In this document: in pieces, positions 54,401-64,000 of the stretch
Numbering within the stretch: the stretch's first letter is position 1
Layout of the letters: each line of letters opens with the position of its first letter
NCBI GenBank assembly: GCA_947579605.1
Contig: OX388306.1
Coordinates: 5,518,001 to 5,582,000, forward strand
Reading direction: 5' to 3'
Length of the DNA stretch: 64,000 bases
DNA from: Athripsodes cinereus
Lineage: Eukaryota > Arthropoda > Insecta > Trichoptera > Leptoceridae
Made by a program: the position numbers and the translations under genes
The notes under the pieces: generated by a model
The model's database searches: none
What the model saw: the letters and a program-made list of their open reading frames with translations, nothing else
What the model was told of the DNA's origin: nothing

Positions 54401-57400
54401 ACATAACAAAATCAAGAAATCAGTTTATATAAAAAAAAATGTGATGATATGCAGTGGCGAGATTATCACTTAACCACGATTTCTTCCACCTAACCAAGAT
54501 CAATTCTGCAACTAACTGAGTGTACTGTAAAAGGGAATATGAAAATTATCACTTATAAGACATTTAATAACTTCAATTCAGAGACGAGGTATGCCCAACA
54601 TTCTGGATGTCTTATTTTTTTATTGGCACAGAGAGAACAAACTGTTTGTTTGTACACCATGTAGTTAGTTCAATGGCTACTCCACTTTTGGAAGACGTTG
54701 TGATAGTACAAATAGACCAAATACAAAAAAGACATTTGCCCTTGCAAAATTGTGTTATTAATAATAGTGTTCACAATATGTATTGTTCTTTTGGAGTTTT
54801 TTTTTCTACAAGTTAAGATAATGGATTGTTAAATTGAAATCACATACGTTTAGATCTGGATGTGAGTTTCTTCTTGTTCCGTTTCATAGACAGCTTCTCC
54901 ATCTTACTGCGGAGGTCTATCATCTTACACATGGTCACAGCCGTCTCATCTGTAATGCAATGTGACGTCAGATATAAACTCAATCAAATTGTGTGTGTTT
55001 ATATATATATATATAAATCATTTACCAGACAGACAAAAAATAGCCGATGTGAAATATTAAATTTTTAGCAATCAAGACTGATTTGATTTCTCAGTCGAAA
55101 GTTGAAGATTAGGTAGGTTGCCTTTAAAATGGAGGGAATAATCGGCAAAGTGGGTTGTTTTCAATCAAATTTGACGTTAAGTTTGGGCAACATGGCAATA
55201 GATGGAGAAGGCCTGCGTTTAGGAGTGAACGGCTATGTGCTGTCAAGAAAAAGATTTTAATAAAGCTTTCACTCTTTTCTGCATGCTTCTAAGTGTTCTG
55301 GGTTGTTTGTAAGATACCTCAATACAATGAATTGTACAAGAATATTGTTTTTGTTTTGGTGATATGAACAATGTCAAGTGAAAAACAAAGTAATAATGAA
55401 AGAAAAAACAGGCACCTATTCATTAAAAAGAGTTTTCTACTACTTTAATATAAAGGTTATTTAAATTAAGTAGTTTAAAAATGTAATGTCAAAATATAAT
55501 ATAAAATAAATAGAATAATGTAATTTACAAGGAGTGGCGGGGTTACCCGAGAACGAGTAGTCACTGAGAGTGGTGTAATGGTCATCGTCATCGTCCTCTA
55601 TTACTTTCAGCAGGTTCACATTGTCCCCATCCTTGAAGACCAGCACTTTGCAGCCCGGGGGCAGCCAGTCAACTGCTTCATCCCTGAAAGCGAAATAAAA
55701 TAAATATATTTAATATTAATCCATATAAAGATTCATTGAGGAGTGCCTCAAATGAAAAGGTACTTGTGAATCATTTTAAACAAGACATTTACCGTCTTAT
55801 TAATAAACATGGATCAATTTAGTTGGGCATTTAATCGAACATCGATAAACCAAAAACAATAATTTTTGGTAACCTGAGTCAATCCATGTATATTGATAAA
55901 ACTGCAAATATATGCTATATAAAAATGCCTTATTTTTAAATAGCATATAGCATTAAACATGCAAGTTGTCCTCTTCCATCAACCAAAAATTGAGACATTC
56001 AAAATGGTTGGCAAACTGCATTGCTTAATTTAAGATATAAAATGTCTTCATTTTTTTTAACACCCGCTTTCAACAGGATGCTCGAAAACTTATGGAAAAA
56101 AATGGGAGACCAATTCTTTTCCGACTGCTGGATAAAGATTTTTTTTTTAAAAGATATATCTGGGTTTTGTTATTAACCCAAATACAACTTTATACACCTT
56201 TCACAGTAAGCTAAAAGCTTGTGTCGTGAAAAGGGAGTTTGCCGGCACCTGGGATTGAACTCCAGAACCCTTGTTCACAAGGCAAAGACTCTATCTCCAG
56301 GCTAGCGACGAACTCGAAATTATTAAGTATACTGTGAACAATTAAATACGAGTAAACATCATGACAAACAAATAAAAATATAATAATCAGTACTGCCTAG
56401 CTAATGAAAACAAAAGAAAATTATAACTCGTGTGTGCATAAAACAAAAAACCACAAAAACACTGTGGAATGTGGCAGGGTCACGATAACATTAATAATAT
56501 GTACATTTCATTATCAGATAAGAAAACAGATGTTTGTTAAATCATATTTTGATTCAAGCCATTTAAGATGACTTATTCACATTGATTCAATTTTGAAAAA
56601 CTAACAAAAACATTCCGTTTAGAATATTTACTAATTTTTTATTGTTTTACCGGATTTGCGCACAACATGCGGATGAACTAGCTGCCACTAAAGTATTGAA
56701 CTTAATTGTTCCGGCGGCATTTAGACGGGAGATCGCGATCTATTTGAGATCTGAAATATGAGATCCCAAAAGATAGTTGCTTCTATGGTTTGCAAAAACT
56801 GTTTCTCAATTGGTGGACCTTACACCGTGACAGTGAGAATGGCGGAATTGGTGAATGTTGTTCATGAACACTGAAAGTGATCACTTAAGCCAGCCTAGAG
56901 CCAATTCGTAAGTGTTGGGACACCTTTCTAACATCTTTCCATTAGATTTTACACAATGTTACATTGTGTAAAAATGGTTCTCTAATCAAGATATCTGACC
57001 AAAAAACATTCTGTTCATTCTGGAAATCAAACCCACGACCCCTGGGTTAAAAGGCGAGCGTGTTAACCACTAGAAATCTTATTTGAAATATTGGATGAAA
57101 CAGTATGTAACAAAGGCAACAAATGGCCCTTCTAGATTTTATAACGCAATCATTGGATGTTTTATGAAAATTTTAATTGTTCATTTTCCCAGTCCCCAGC
57201 AAAGAATAGTTCTCCTCCCAACCTTTTCTGTAAGTTTTTCGGTGTTCTATAAAAGATAGGACTTCGTAAAACATTACAAAGAAGACATTTAATACATCTT
57301 CAATTTAGTGATGACGTACACAACTCATTCTGAATGTCTTAATTTATATTGACACAAAAAGGGTGACAGGCATATTTATTACATGCCTTAGTTCTCTGGC

Positions 57401-60400
57401 TACCCTATTTGTGAAAAATGTAATGATGGTAAGATATACAGGGAGAGAAAACTTTCTTATACAATCGTTTTGGTTTCAAGAAACCTTCTACATGCATCTA
57501 TCAAGATTTTACAGGAGATCAAAAAACCTATTTTACTGAATGACAGATTCTATGTGTCTGATTCGTTACGTGGGAGGTGTCATAGAAATTCTGTAGTATA
57601 TCAAATTTGTAGACTTGATTCAAGAAATTTCACATAAGTTGGGTAATAACAGTAAAAATCAAAACTCTTAATGCGCCCTTGCGGTGGTTCCTATCACAAA
57701 ACGGCACTAAATAAATTGTCTAGTTTATTATAATCATTTATAAGTACATGTTATTTTTCATGAATTATCCAAGAAGAACCGGCACATAAAAGATTTAATT
57801 TGTATCTATTTAATTTATTTTGTATTTCATCACTAGATGGGGCTCGACGAAACCAAAACCAAGATGGTGTCAATGAGTCATTTTTGAAAAAATTACACAT
57901 AGGAGATGGTTTCATGAAACCACTGATGCTATCCTATTTTAAGTGTGCAGGGACAAAATACATATTAAATAAATATTTCTTTGTGAATTATAATTACTCT
58001 TCATAATAAGGTCAAATCTCTAGTTAGTAGTTAATGGGTAGGTATATTGATCAGATAAATATTGTTATTAAGGGGCCCCTTTAGAAAACATTCAATTTTC
58101 AACAAGTTTGGTACACAAACTCTCAAAACTTGTTGACCCTACGAACATTTTGATTTGATAAAATATGAAAACAAATGTTAATTACCAATATCAAACTTTA
58201 ACTTTAAAAAAAACTCGATTTTAGCTTCGTAGTATTCGATTATAAAAAAGTCTATTTCTAAAAATCAAATTCCGGGGTGTGTTTGGTACATAAATGCACG
58301 AGAACCCTACAAATTTTCATATATTTATTTTAATATTGAGAATATTTAGATAGTTATTACAATTATGGAAAAAATTCAATTTTTTTGTTGTTTTTTTCAT
58401 GGATATTGACCAACTTAAAAAATATTTTTTTTTTGATAAAATTTCTCATATTTTGAAACCAAAAATCACCACATGAACTCAATTTTTTGTATACTAAAAT
58501 AAGTTTGCTAAAATCTATAGTATTTATATGCTTGATTGGATGAATAAAAAATATATATATTTTACAAATAATTTGTATTTTGATATAACAAAGTGTACCT
58601 AAATAAATCTCGTCAGTCTGCGATTTATTTATTTTTTAGTAAAAAACTTATATTGGTAATAAATATGTATTTGATTTTTTGTTTTATCAAATCAAAATGT
58701 TCGTAGGGTCAACAAGTTTTGACAGTTTGTGTACCAAACTTGTTAAAAAATTAATGTTTTATCGTTTTTGCTAAAGGGGCCCCTTAATAGTAATAATTTA
58801 CTTATATAATATATGAATATACATAATTATTATTGTAATGATAGCATCAACTTAAATCATAGACCAGAGTAACACAGTACACTAACTTTCTCAGAAAGCA
58901 GATGAAGCAAAATAAACAACAAGACAATAATAAACGTTTGCTGTTTCATTCCATAACATCACAGCACATCCCACTAACGGGGTAGTCAATGGAACAACTG
59001 CTTGTAATCAGTATGGAAATCGTCCTCTCCGTGCCAATAAAGTTAAGACATTCAGGACACGTGGCAAACCTCATCACAGAACTGAAGATGTTAAATATTT
59101 TTTGCCCGCCATTTTCATGACACTCGAAAACTTAAAGAAAAAAGTGGTAGGCCTATACTTTACCAGGGACTCCACGGGATAATCTAAAATAATACATTGA
59201 GATGCCAATTGTCTTCCTCGCACTTATACGGGAGTATTGAGTATTCTATATACCTAATTAGGTCATAAAAAGACCTCTACAATAGAAGAATCAATAAATA
59301 ACTTTCAAGTTCAAGCAAAATAAGAATAAAAAATAAAATAAAAAGTTCAGTAAGAACTAAGACTGATTTGACTGATAGATATGAAATTATTTTGGACCCA
59401 CATTCAATTGGACTCATCACCAATTTTTCACTTGACTTCAAGTCTATTTTAAACTTGTCTATAAGTAATAGGACAATATATTTATTATAATACATACATA
59501 GTTATAATAATTGTCTTGATAAACCAATGATTTATTTATTTATAGGTCAATATCAATATATACAATAATCAGACACAAATATTCACTTTGTAGACTGCTA
59601 ATCAAAAACTTAAACAAAATCTCTGTAAATAACACATGTAATTGACTTTCAAACTCATCTGACCTCATTATCAGGCAATTTCATCAAATATATTATAAAA
59701 GTTATCACTTCACCACCATACTGGGTCGTTCCCCTACTAGGGTGGCTAAACAATCTAAACCAGAGGGCAGTGACGTCCCTTAGTGGGCGCTGGAGTCTTT
59801 GGGAGAATCGAGAGACGCTAAAAAAGCTACCTTTTTAGGCGATACGCCCTAGGGGAGGCACTTAAGTTTGGTTATCTAAACTTAAGTTTGGAGGATCATG
59901 ACATCTGTCAAATTTGAGATAGACATACTATTTTATTCTCCAGTTTAATTTTTGTTTTATTTTGTTCGTTTGATCATTCTGTCAATCAATAATAGATATA
60001 AGTGTTTTATTGGATTAAATCAAATTTACTGGATTACAATTTTTCTATAATTTTGTGCATATTTGTATTTTTATTTATATTTTTGTTTTTATATGTCCAA
60101 TGATTATGTAAAATTCCAATGGTTTACCTGCTTACTTATAAAGGCAATTGCCGTGTATTTTCTAAAAGTAAATCTCACAAAGTGGGCAGTGGTCAAAAAA
60201 AATTGAGACCCTCTGATCTAAGCCATCAAAGAATCTCATGCAAGCGTTAACAAACTACGGAAAAAGGGAAAGCAGCATGAGAGTACCCTATCATCAAAAT
60301 TAACGCACCCTTGCCGAGATTTTGCCACAAAACAAATTATCCACTTTATTATCATCATAGCAACAAAATTCAGCATCCAAACTATGTAAGTACTTAACAA

Positions 60401-63400
60401 CTCAATTGAATAAGAGCCACCTATGTGAAACAAGAATTTCCCAATTGAATTTTGCACAATATTGTTGCTTGTGTAAACACAGTCCTCCAATTGAGATAGA
60501 TTATCTGATTAGTATTGTCATCTGCATGTTGTACACCCGAACCCAACAAAACAAAATTGACTAAATACCTAAATCCTCTTTCGTAGTACTGTACCTATAA
60601 CAACAACAATGACTAAATTGGAGTTTGCTTTACGTAGTTATAAAATTAAAACACTCATAATTATATAATCATGAATAAGCGTTTTATTAATATAATCAAC
60701 ATTATCAAAAATCCGAATTAACAATTACACAACAATGGTTTTCATATAACCGCTGCCAGTTGTGGAAGACTGTTCTAGATGAAAGATATAATTAATCATA
60801 TGTCACGATTTATATCAATGTACAGTAAAACATCTGTTATTGGATGTGATGATTGTATGATAAACAAAATACAATAACCACATGCGGTGGTGTGAGCGTT
60901 GTATCCCACATTAATGTTTATTAATATTTAAAATCATAAATATTTTGTTAAAACACAATGTGACACAGTTTTCAGTGTACTGTAAAATGCAGGTGTTCGT
61001 AAAACATCATGTTTAGACATTTAACATAGTCAGACCCAGCGATGAGGTATAGTAGCATTCACATTGCTTCACTTTGGATGATCATCCAGAGTGTCAGGGT
61101 CAAACCAGTTCATCGAAAGTGAACACGTCTGTTCACATTTGTTCATCCTATGCTTTCACTGCCATGTCAACACTCTCACTCATGTTGTACGTAGTTTGAC
61201 GTATTTTTCGTATAAAAATAATTAAACAAATTCAAAAATGAAAAATAACACTTAAAATAAATTAATATAGCTCTCGACTGCATAATAATTTTGTACATGA
61301 TTCTGACATTCAATAAAAATTCATAGAGAATAAAACAAATAATAAGATAAAACTTGTTTATGGTCGTTTCAGTGAAAGGACCTTTCATCAAAATTATGAT
61401 GAGTGGTAATCTCTTTCCTCCGTCATCGCTAGTGATCACTAGCGAAGAAACGCCCGTTCACACCTGTTCATCTTGGAGGATCATCCGGAGTGATCACTGA
61501 AAGTGAACAAATGTGAACGACCCTTATGTCATCCATTCAGAATTCACTTTTATCGACATGGAGAGGACGACTTGCATGTTTATTACAAGCAGTTGGTCCG
61601 CTGGCTACTCCACCTGTGGGAGATGCCGTGATGGGATGGATAGATGGACACAGAAGAAAAAATTTATAAAAATGAGAAAATGTAAGACAGAGTTGGGTCA
61701 TGCAATTTCTTTTATCATAAACATTTCTTTTATCACCGGTGGGTCGCGAGCGAATATTGAGTGGGCCCTGAGCATTAGCTAGTTCGATGACTCGCTGCTA
61801 GAGAATCTGAGCATTATAATATTTATGACCTCTTTTCTCTAAGAAATCTAAAAGGTGGGTAGCAAGGTTGGAAATTTATGTCGGATGGGTCGGAGCCCAG
61901 TCAAATTTGGGAACCACTGCTCTATATTATGATAACAACTTAAACACACCTGATCATGACGTTGGGATATTTCTCATGTTTAATAAACATACTCAGTATT
62001 ATATAATTTTACTCTTTCTTAGCACCTGACATATAACACTCTCCTAGTGAAGAGACCAATAATAGAAAATCAAATCATACAAAAACATGTGTTAAATTAA
62101 TTTAACATCTATAATATAACCGACGCAATTAATTTTTCAAAAACTAAAATAAAACTAAAGAAAAATGCAGCAAGTTATCTATACTAATATTATAAAGAGG
62201 AAAGATTTGATTGTTTGCATTGAATAGGCTCCGAAACTACTGAATTGATTTGAAAAATTCTTTCACTGCTGGGAAGCTACACTATCCCCGGGTGACATAC
62301 GCTATATTATATTTACAAAAAATTAGCGATCCTTATTAAACTATTTTTTTTAAATACTTATCTGATGGCATATTATCTATTATTGATGGCAAAGAACGCA
62401 ATGGGTCATCTTGATAAAATTTGGAAAAGCTGTGAAATTATGAGAAACACAAAGATAAGACTGGTCAAGACCTTGGTATTCAGCATATTTTTATACGGAG
62501 CTGAAACGTGGACGCTGCGAGCTAGCGAACGCGCGAGGATCAATGCGTTTGAGATGTGGTGCTGGAGGAAATTGCTCCGAGTGCATTGGACCGAACACAG
62601 GACCAATGATTCCATCCTCAGGGAGCTAAACATTTTGGCGTGACTCTCAACGATTTGCAGACAGCGCGTCTTGCGATATTTCGGGCACATTGCAAGAACA
62701 GAGCATGACAACCTGGAAAAAGTAATTATGACTGGGGTTGTAGAAGGGAGGAGGGGAAGGGGCAGAGTGCCAATAAGATGGAGTGACTAAATTAAGGAGG
62801 CCACACAGAGCTCACTTCACGGGGCCTTACACATGGCGGAGGATCGCTCAACATGGAGACAGATGGTTTACAGAACGAGGCATGATGGTCACGATCCTCA
62901 GGATTGAGGGACCGACAGAGATGATGGCTTAACTACCCGTGCGAAGCTGGTGCGGACCGCTTGTATAGTATAATAATATAAAGTTTAATTTATAGATAGA
63001 CGGTTGTTGATAGAAGTTCATTATGATAATAAATATGAAAAAATATTTAGTACTTGTGACGTTATTAACTTGCAATGTGGCTTTTGAAAGCTTCTGCTCC
63101 CATTTCGGGCAAATGTAAAGTGACTTTTCACATTATATTTTCCTGATGATGAGAGCAGAATCTTTAGAAAGTCAGTTAGCAAATCAATATCTTGTATTTA
63201 ACCCTAAATTATTTAACTTTATACTTTTCTTGAATTTTTAAGATTATGCGGAGTGTTATGGAGTAAAAAGGCAAATGTCTAGTGTCTTTATATTAATTTT
63301 AAAACCTGTTTCCTAAGAGAATTAGTACTACAATCCTGGTCTATGATGTAAGTCTATGATACATATATCTTTTATGACATTATGTTATTTAAATCAAACT

Positions 63401-64000
63401 ATAGCAAACTGAAGACATTGTTCTTCCGACAGAGCTTCCAGTACCCTTGAAATGGATTCTCCATTATATGGTACCAAAAAAGCATCCCTCATTGTCAACA
63501 AAAAAGTGTGTAAAATCTAATACTAATGACAAGGTATGAAAACAATTTGTACGAGGTTTATGTAACATAAGTCAACTCACTACCATGTTTACATAACAGA
63601 TTATCAACAGTGCAATACATAAAACATATATCTCCAAAACATAAGATTGTACATAAACTGCTGTATGTATATATTGTAGGAATAAGTTCGCTATATAATA
63701 TATACTCAATACAGAGCGAGCGTCAACCTTACCTTCGGGAGAAAGTGCGAGTGACAATACGGGCAAAATATTCAAAACGAGTGTGATGAGATGGGCCAAC
63801 CTATTATTCTCCACAAAATCTTTGATGTCTCTCCACTGTAGGTCTTCCACAGCCGGCAGGGGCAGACGTCTGGTAGATATAGGCCCCCCACGAATGGACA
63901 GCACCAGCTTTAGTGTGCTGCCGTCCTTTATGCTGTAATCTGACAAACTGCACGAGTCCTCCAACTCCTTGAGATTGTATAGCAAGTGTTGATGGGACAT
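51473..64000 (-). CDS. Zfand4: ZFAND4-type protein: ubiquitin-like domain plus AN1 zinc finger, partial
   Basis: Enters from the right edge. Exons on the minus strand: 64000-63801 (partial at its start), 55683-55547, 54949-54848, 54290-53715, 53275-53183 and 53040-51473 (TAA). Phases match across all. The first exon holds the end of the ubiquitin-like domain (LKELEDSCSLSDYSIKDGST, then RGGPISTRRLP). The next gives LPPGCKVLVFKDGDNVNLL and an acidic stretch. The third is Lys-rich; the fourth and last are long, Ser/Asn-rich and probably disordered. The C-terminus has a complete AN1 finger (CAFC, CRC, C, H, H, C ligands) followed by YDYKAEGQEYL and ending APKLPKI, as in vertebrate ZFAND4. The role is poorly defined; a ubiquitin or proteasome link is inferred from the domains. 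The first donor (63800/63799, gttggc) is weak but required by phase; a stronger gtaagg at 63732-63727 would shift the frame. A minus-strand AATAAA lies at about 51457-51468. Confidence 0.9.
56139..56315 (-). mobile_element. tRNA-derived SINE, family 2, copy 3
   Basis: Reverse copy, T-rich left end, tRNA-like head ending at gcgacgaactc. It interrupts a repeat family R segment just after agaccaattcttttccgact. Confidence 0.8.
58072..58783. mobile_element. piggyBac-like MITE with TTAA target
   Basis: Ends ggggcccctttag and ctaaaggggcccc, each bordered by TTAA (58068-58071, 58784-58787). Inverted similarity extends over roughly 120 bp per side (aacaagtttggtacacaaac, gaccctacgaacattttgat). No transposase. 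TTAA is the piggyBac signature. Confidence 0.8.
61051..61524. mobile_element. Harbinger-like MITE, copy 2
   Basis: Reverse copy of 15552-16014, ends agtagcattcacattgc and complement of agggtcgttcacatttg, flanked by TAT on both sides (61048-61050, 61525-61527). The 87-codon central frame is still open on the minus strand (61176-61439). Confidence 0.75.
62178..62972 (+). mobile_element. Helitron-like ends enclosing an RTE fragment
   Basis: The left end tctatactaatattataaag and the nearby tgatttgaaaaattctttca are widespread 5' Helitron-like sequence in arthropods. The right end cgtgcgaagctggtgcggac followed by ttgtatagta resembles the 3' terminal region. Between them is the RTE pseudogene at about 62350-62910. 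Whether this is capture or two adjacent insertions is not decided. Confidence 0.45.
62350..62910 (+). pseudogene. RTE-type LINE reverse transcriptase C-terminus
   Basis: The reading frame contains AKNAMGHLDKIWKS, FSIFLYGAETWTL, FEMWCWRKLLRVHWTEHR, LRYFGHIARTEHDNLEK, GRRGRGRVPIRWSD and terminal RTRHDGHDPQD, the known order at the C-terminus of RTE-clade ORFs. Two in-frame stops (TGA near 62641, TAA near 62788) make it dead. Confidence 0.85.
63080..63185 (+). repeat. Fold-back with a CTGATGAT core
   Basis: Left arm (ggcttttgaaagcttctgct) is a partial inverted copy of the right arm (ctgatgatgagagcagaatc at 63143, then tttagaaagtc). The right arm has the canonical-looking ctgatga followed by a damaged hairpin and gaaagtc. 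Related to the units at 18262-18480. Confidence 0.45.

Larger units (their letters stand above)
55700..63800. other. Large ZFAND4 intron filled with repeats
   Basis: No host exon seen. Contents listed separately: SINE 56139-56315, piggyBac-like MITE 58072-58783, Harbinger-like MITE 61051-61524, Helitron-like/RTE composite 62178-62972, fold-back 63080-63185. A possible tRNA-like SINE head in reverse lies at 57000-57075 (complement of tggaaatcaaacccacgacc). Repeat family R occurs several times. 59720-59900 is a less AT-rich stretch of unknown nature. 59910-61020 is otherwise featureless. Confidence 0.5.

Overview
This is an AT-rich, intron-containing animal nuclear sequence, almost certainly from an insect and most likely a moth or butterfly. 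The reasons are the protein sequences (JNK, TAF9, Hadh, IPMK and ZFAND4 orthologues read as insect proteins), long repeat-filled introns, and the mix of tRNA-derived SINEs, RTE/Jockey-type LINE tails, hAT, Harbinger, pogo and piggyBac-like MITEs, Helitron-like ends and Penelope-like elements. The order was not fixed by any search.

Layout. 1-1199: AT-rich, no certain gene. 1200-7295 (+): seven-exon JNK-type MAP kinase, with catalytic residues and the TPY activation motif intact but an unusually divergent N-lobe. 7296-12300: downstream/intergenic DNA with a hAT MITE and a fold-back MITE. 12330-13040 (-): single-exon TAF9. 13791-22338 (+): five-exon mitochondrial hydroxyacyl-CoA dehydrogenase, divergent from TAF9 across about 750 bp. 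Its 5.2-kb first intron carries an antisense truncated calexcitin-like EF-hand ORF, a Harbinger-like MITE and a Penelope-like remnant. The end of its exon 2, with the splice donor, is repeated four times in tandem. 28013-36124 (+): inositol polyphosphate multikinase, four recognised exons, first exon not found. 36125-51470: about 15 kb without a host gene, holding a 108-bp tandem array, a copia fragment, a degraded transposase, a LINE tail, MITEs and SINEs. 51473-64000 (-): ZFAND4-type protein (ubiquitin-like domain plus AN1 zinc finger) entering from the right edge. Its first intron in this window is over 8 kb.

The host genes are ordinary housekeeping or signalling genes with no shared pathway. 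JNK acts in stress signalling, TAF9 in TFIID/SAGA, Hadh in mitochondrial beta-oxidation and IPMK in inositol phosphate synthesis; ZFAND4 is poorly characterised.

The most unusual signal is a group of fold-back elements between 17.5 and 23.9 kb. They share one RNA-like layout: short stem I, an 8-nt core of the form YUGANRAU, hairpin stem II, GAA, a perfect palindrome in the stem III position, then a non-G base and the other half of stem I. This resembles a hammerhead ribozyme. Its 3-8 pair is C-G in one element and U-A in three others whose stem II sequences differ. One element encloses what looks like the C-terminus of a Penelope-type ORF, so I read these as Penelope-like terminal repeats with a variant hammerhead-like core. 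This was deduced by eye and is untested.
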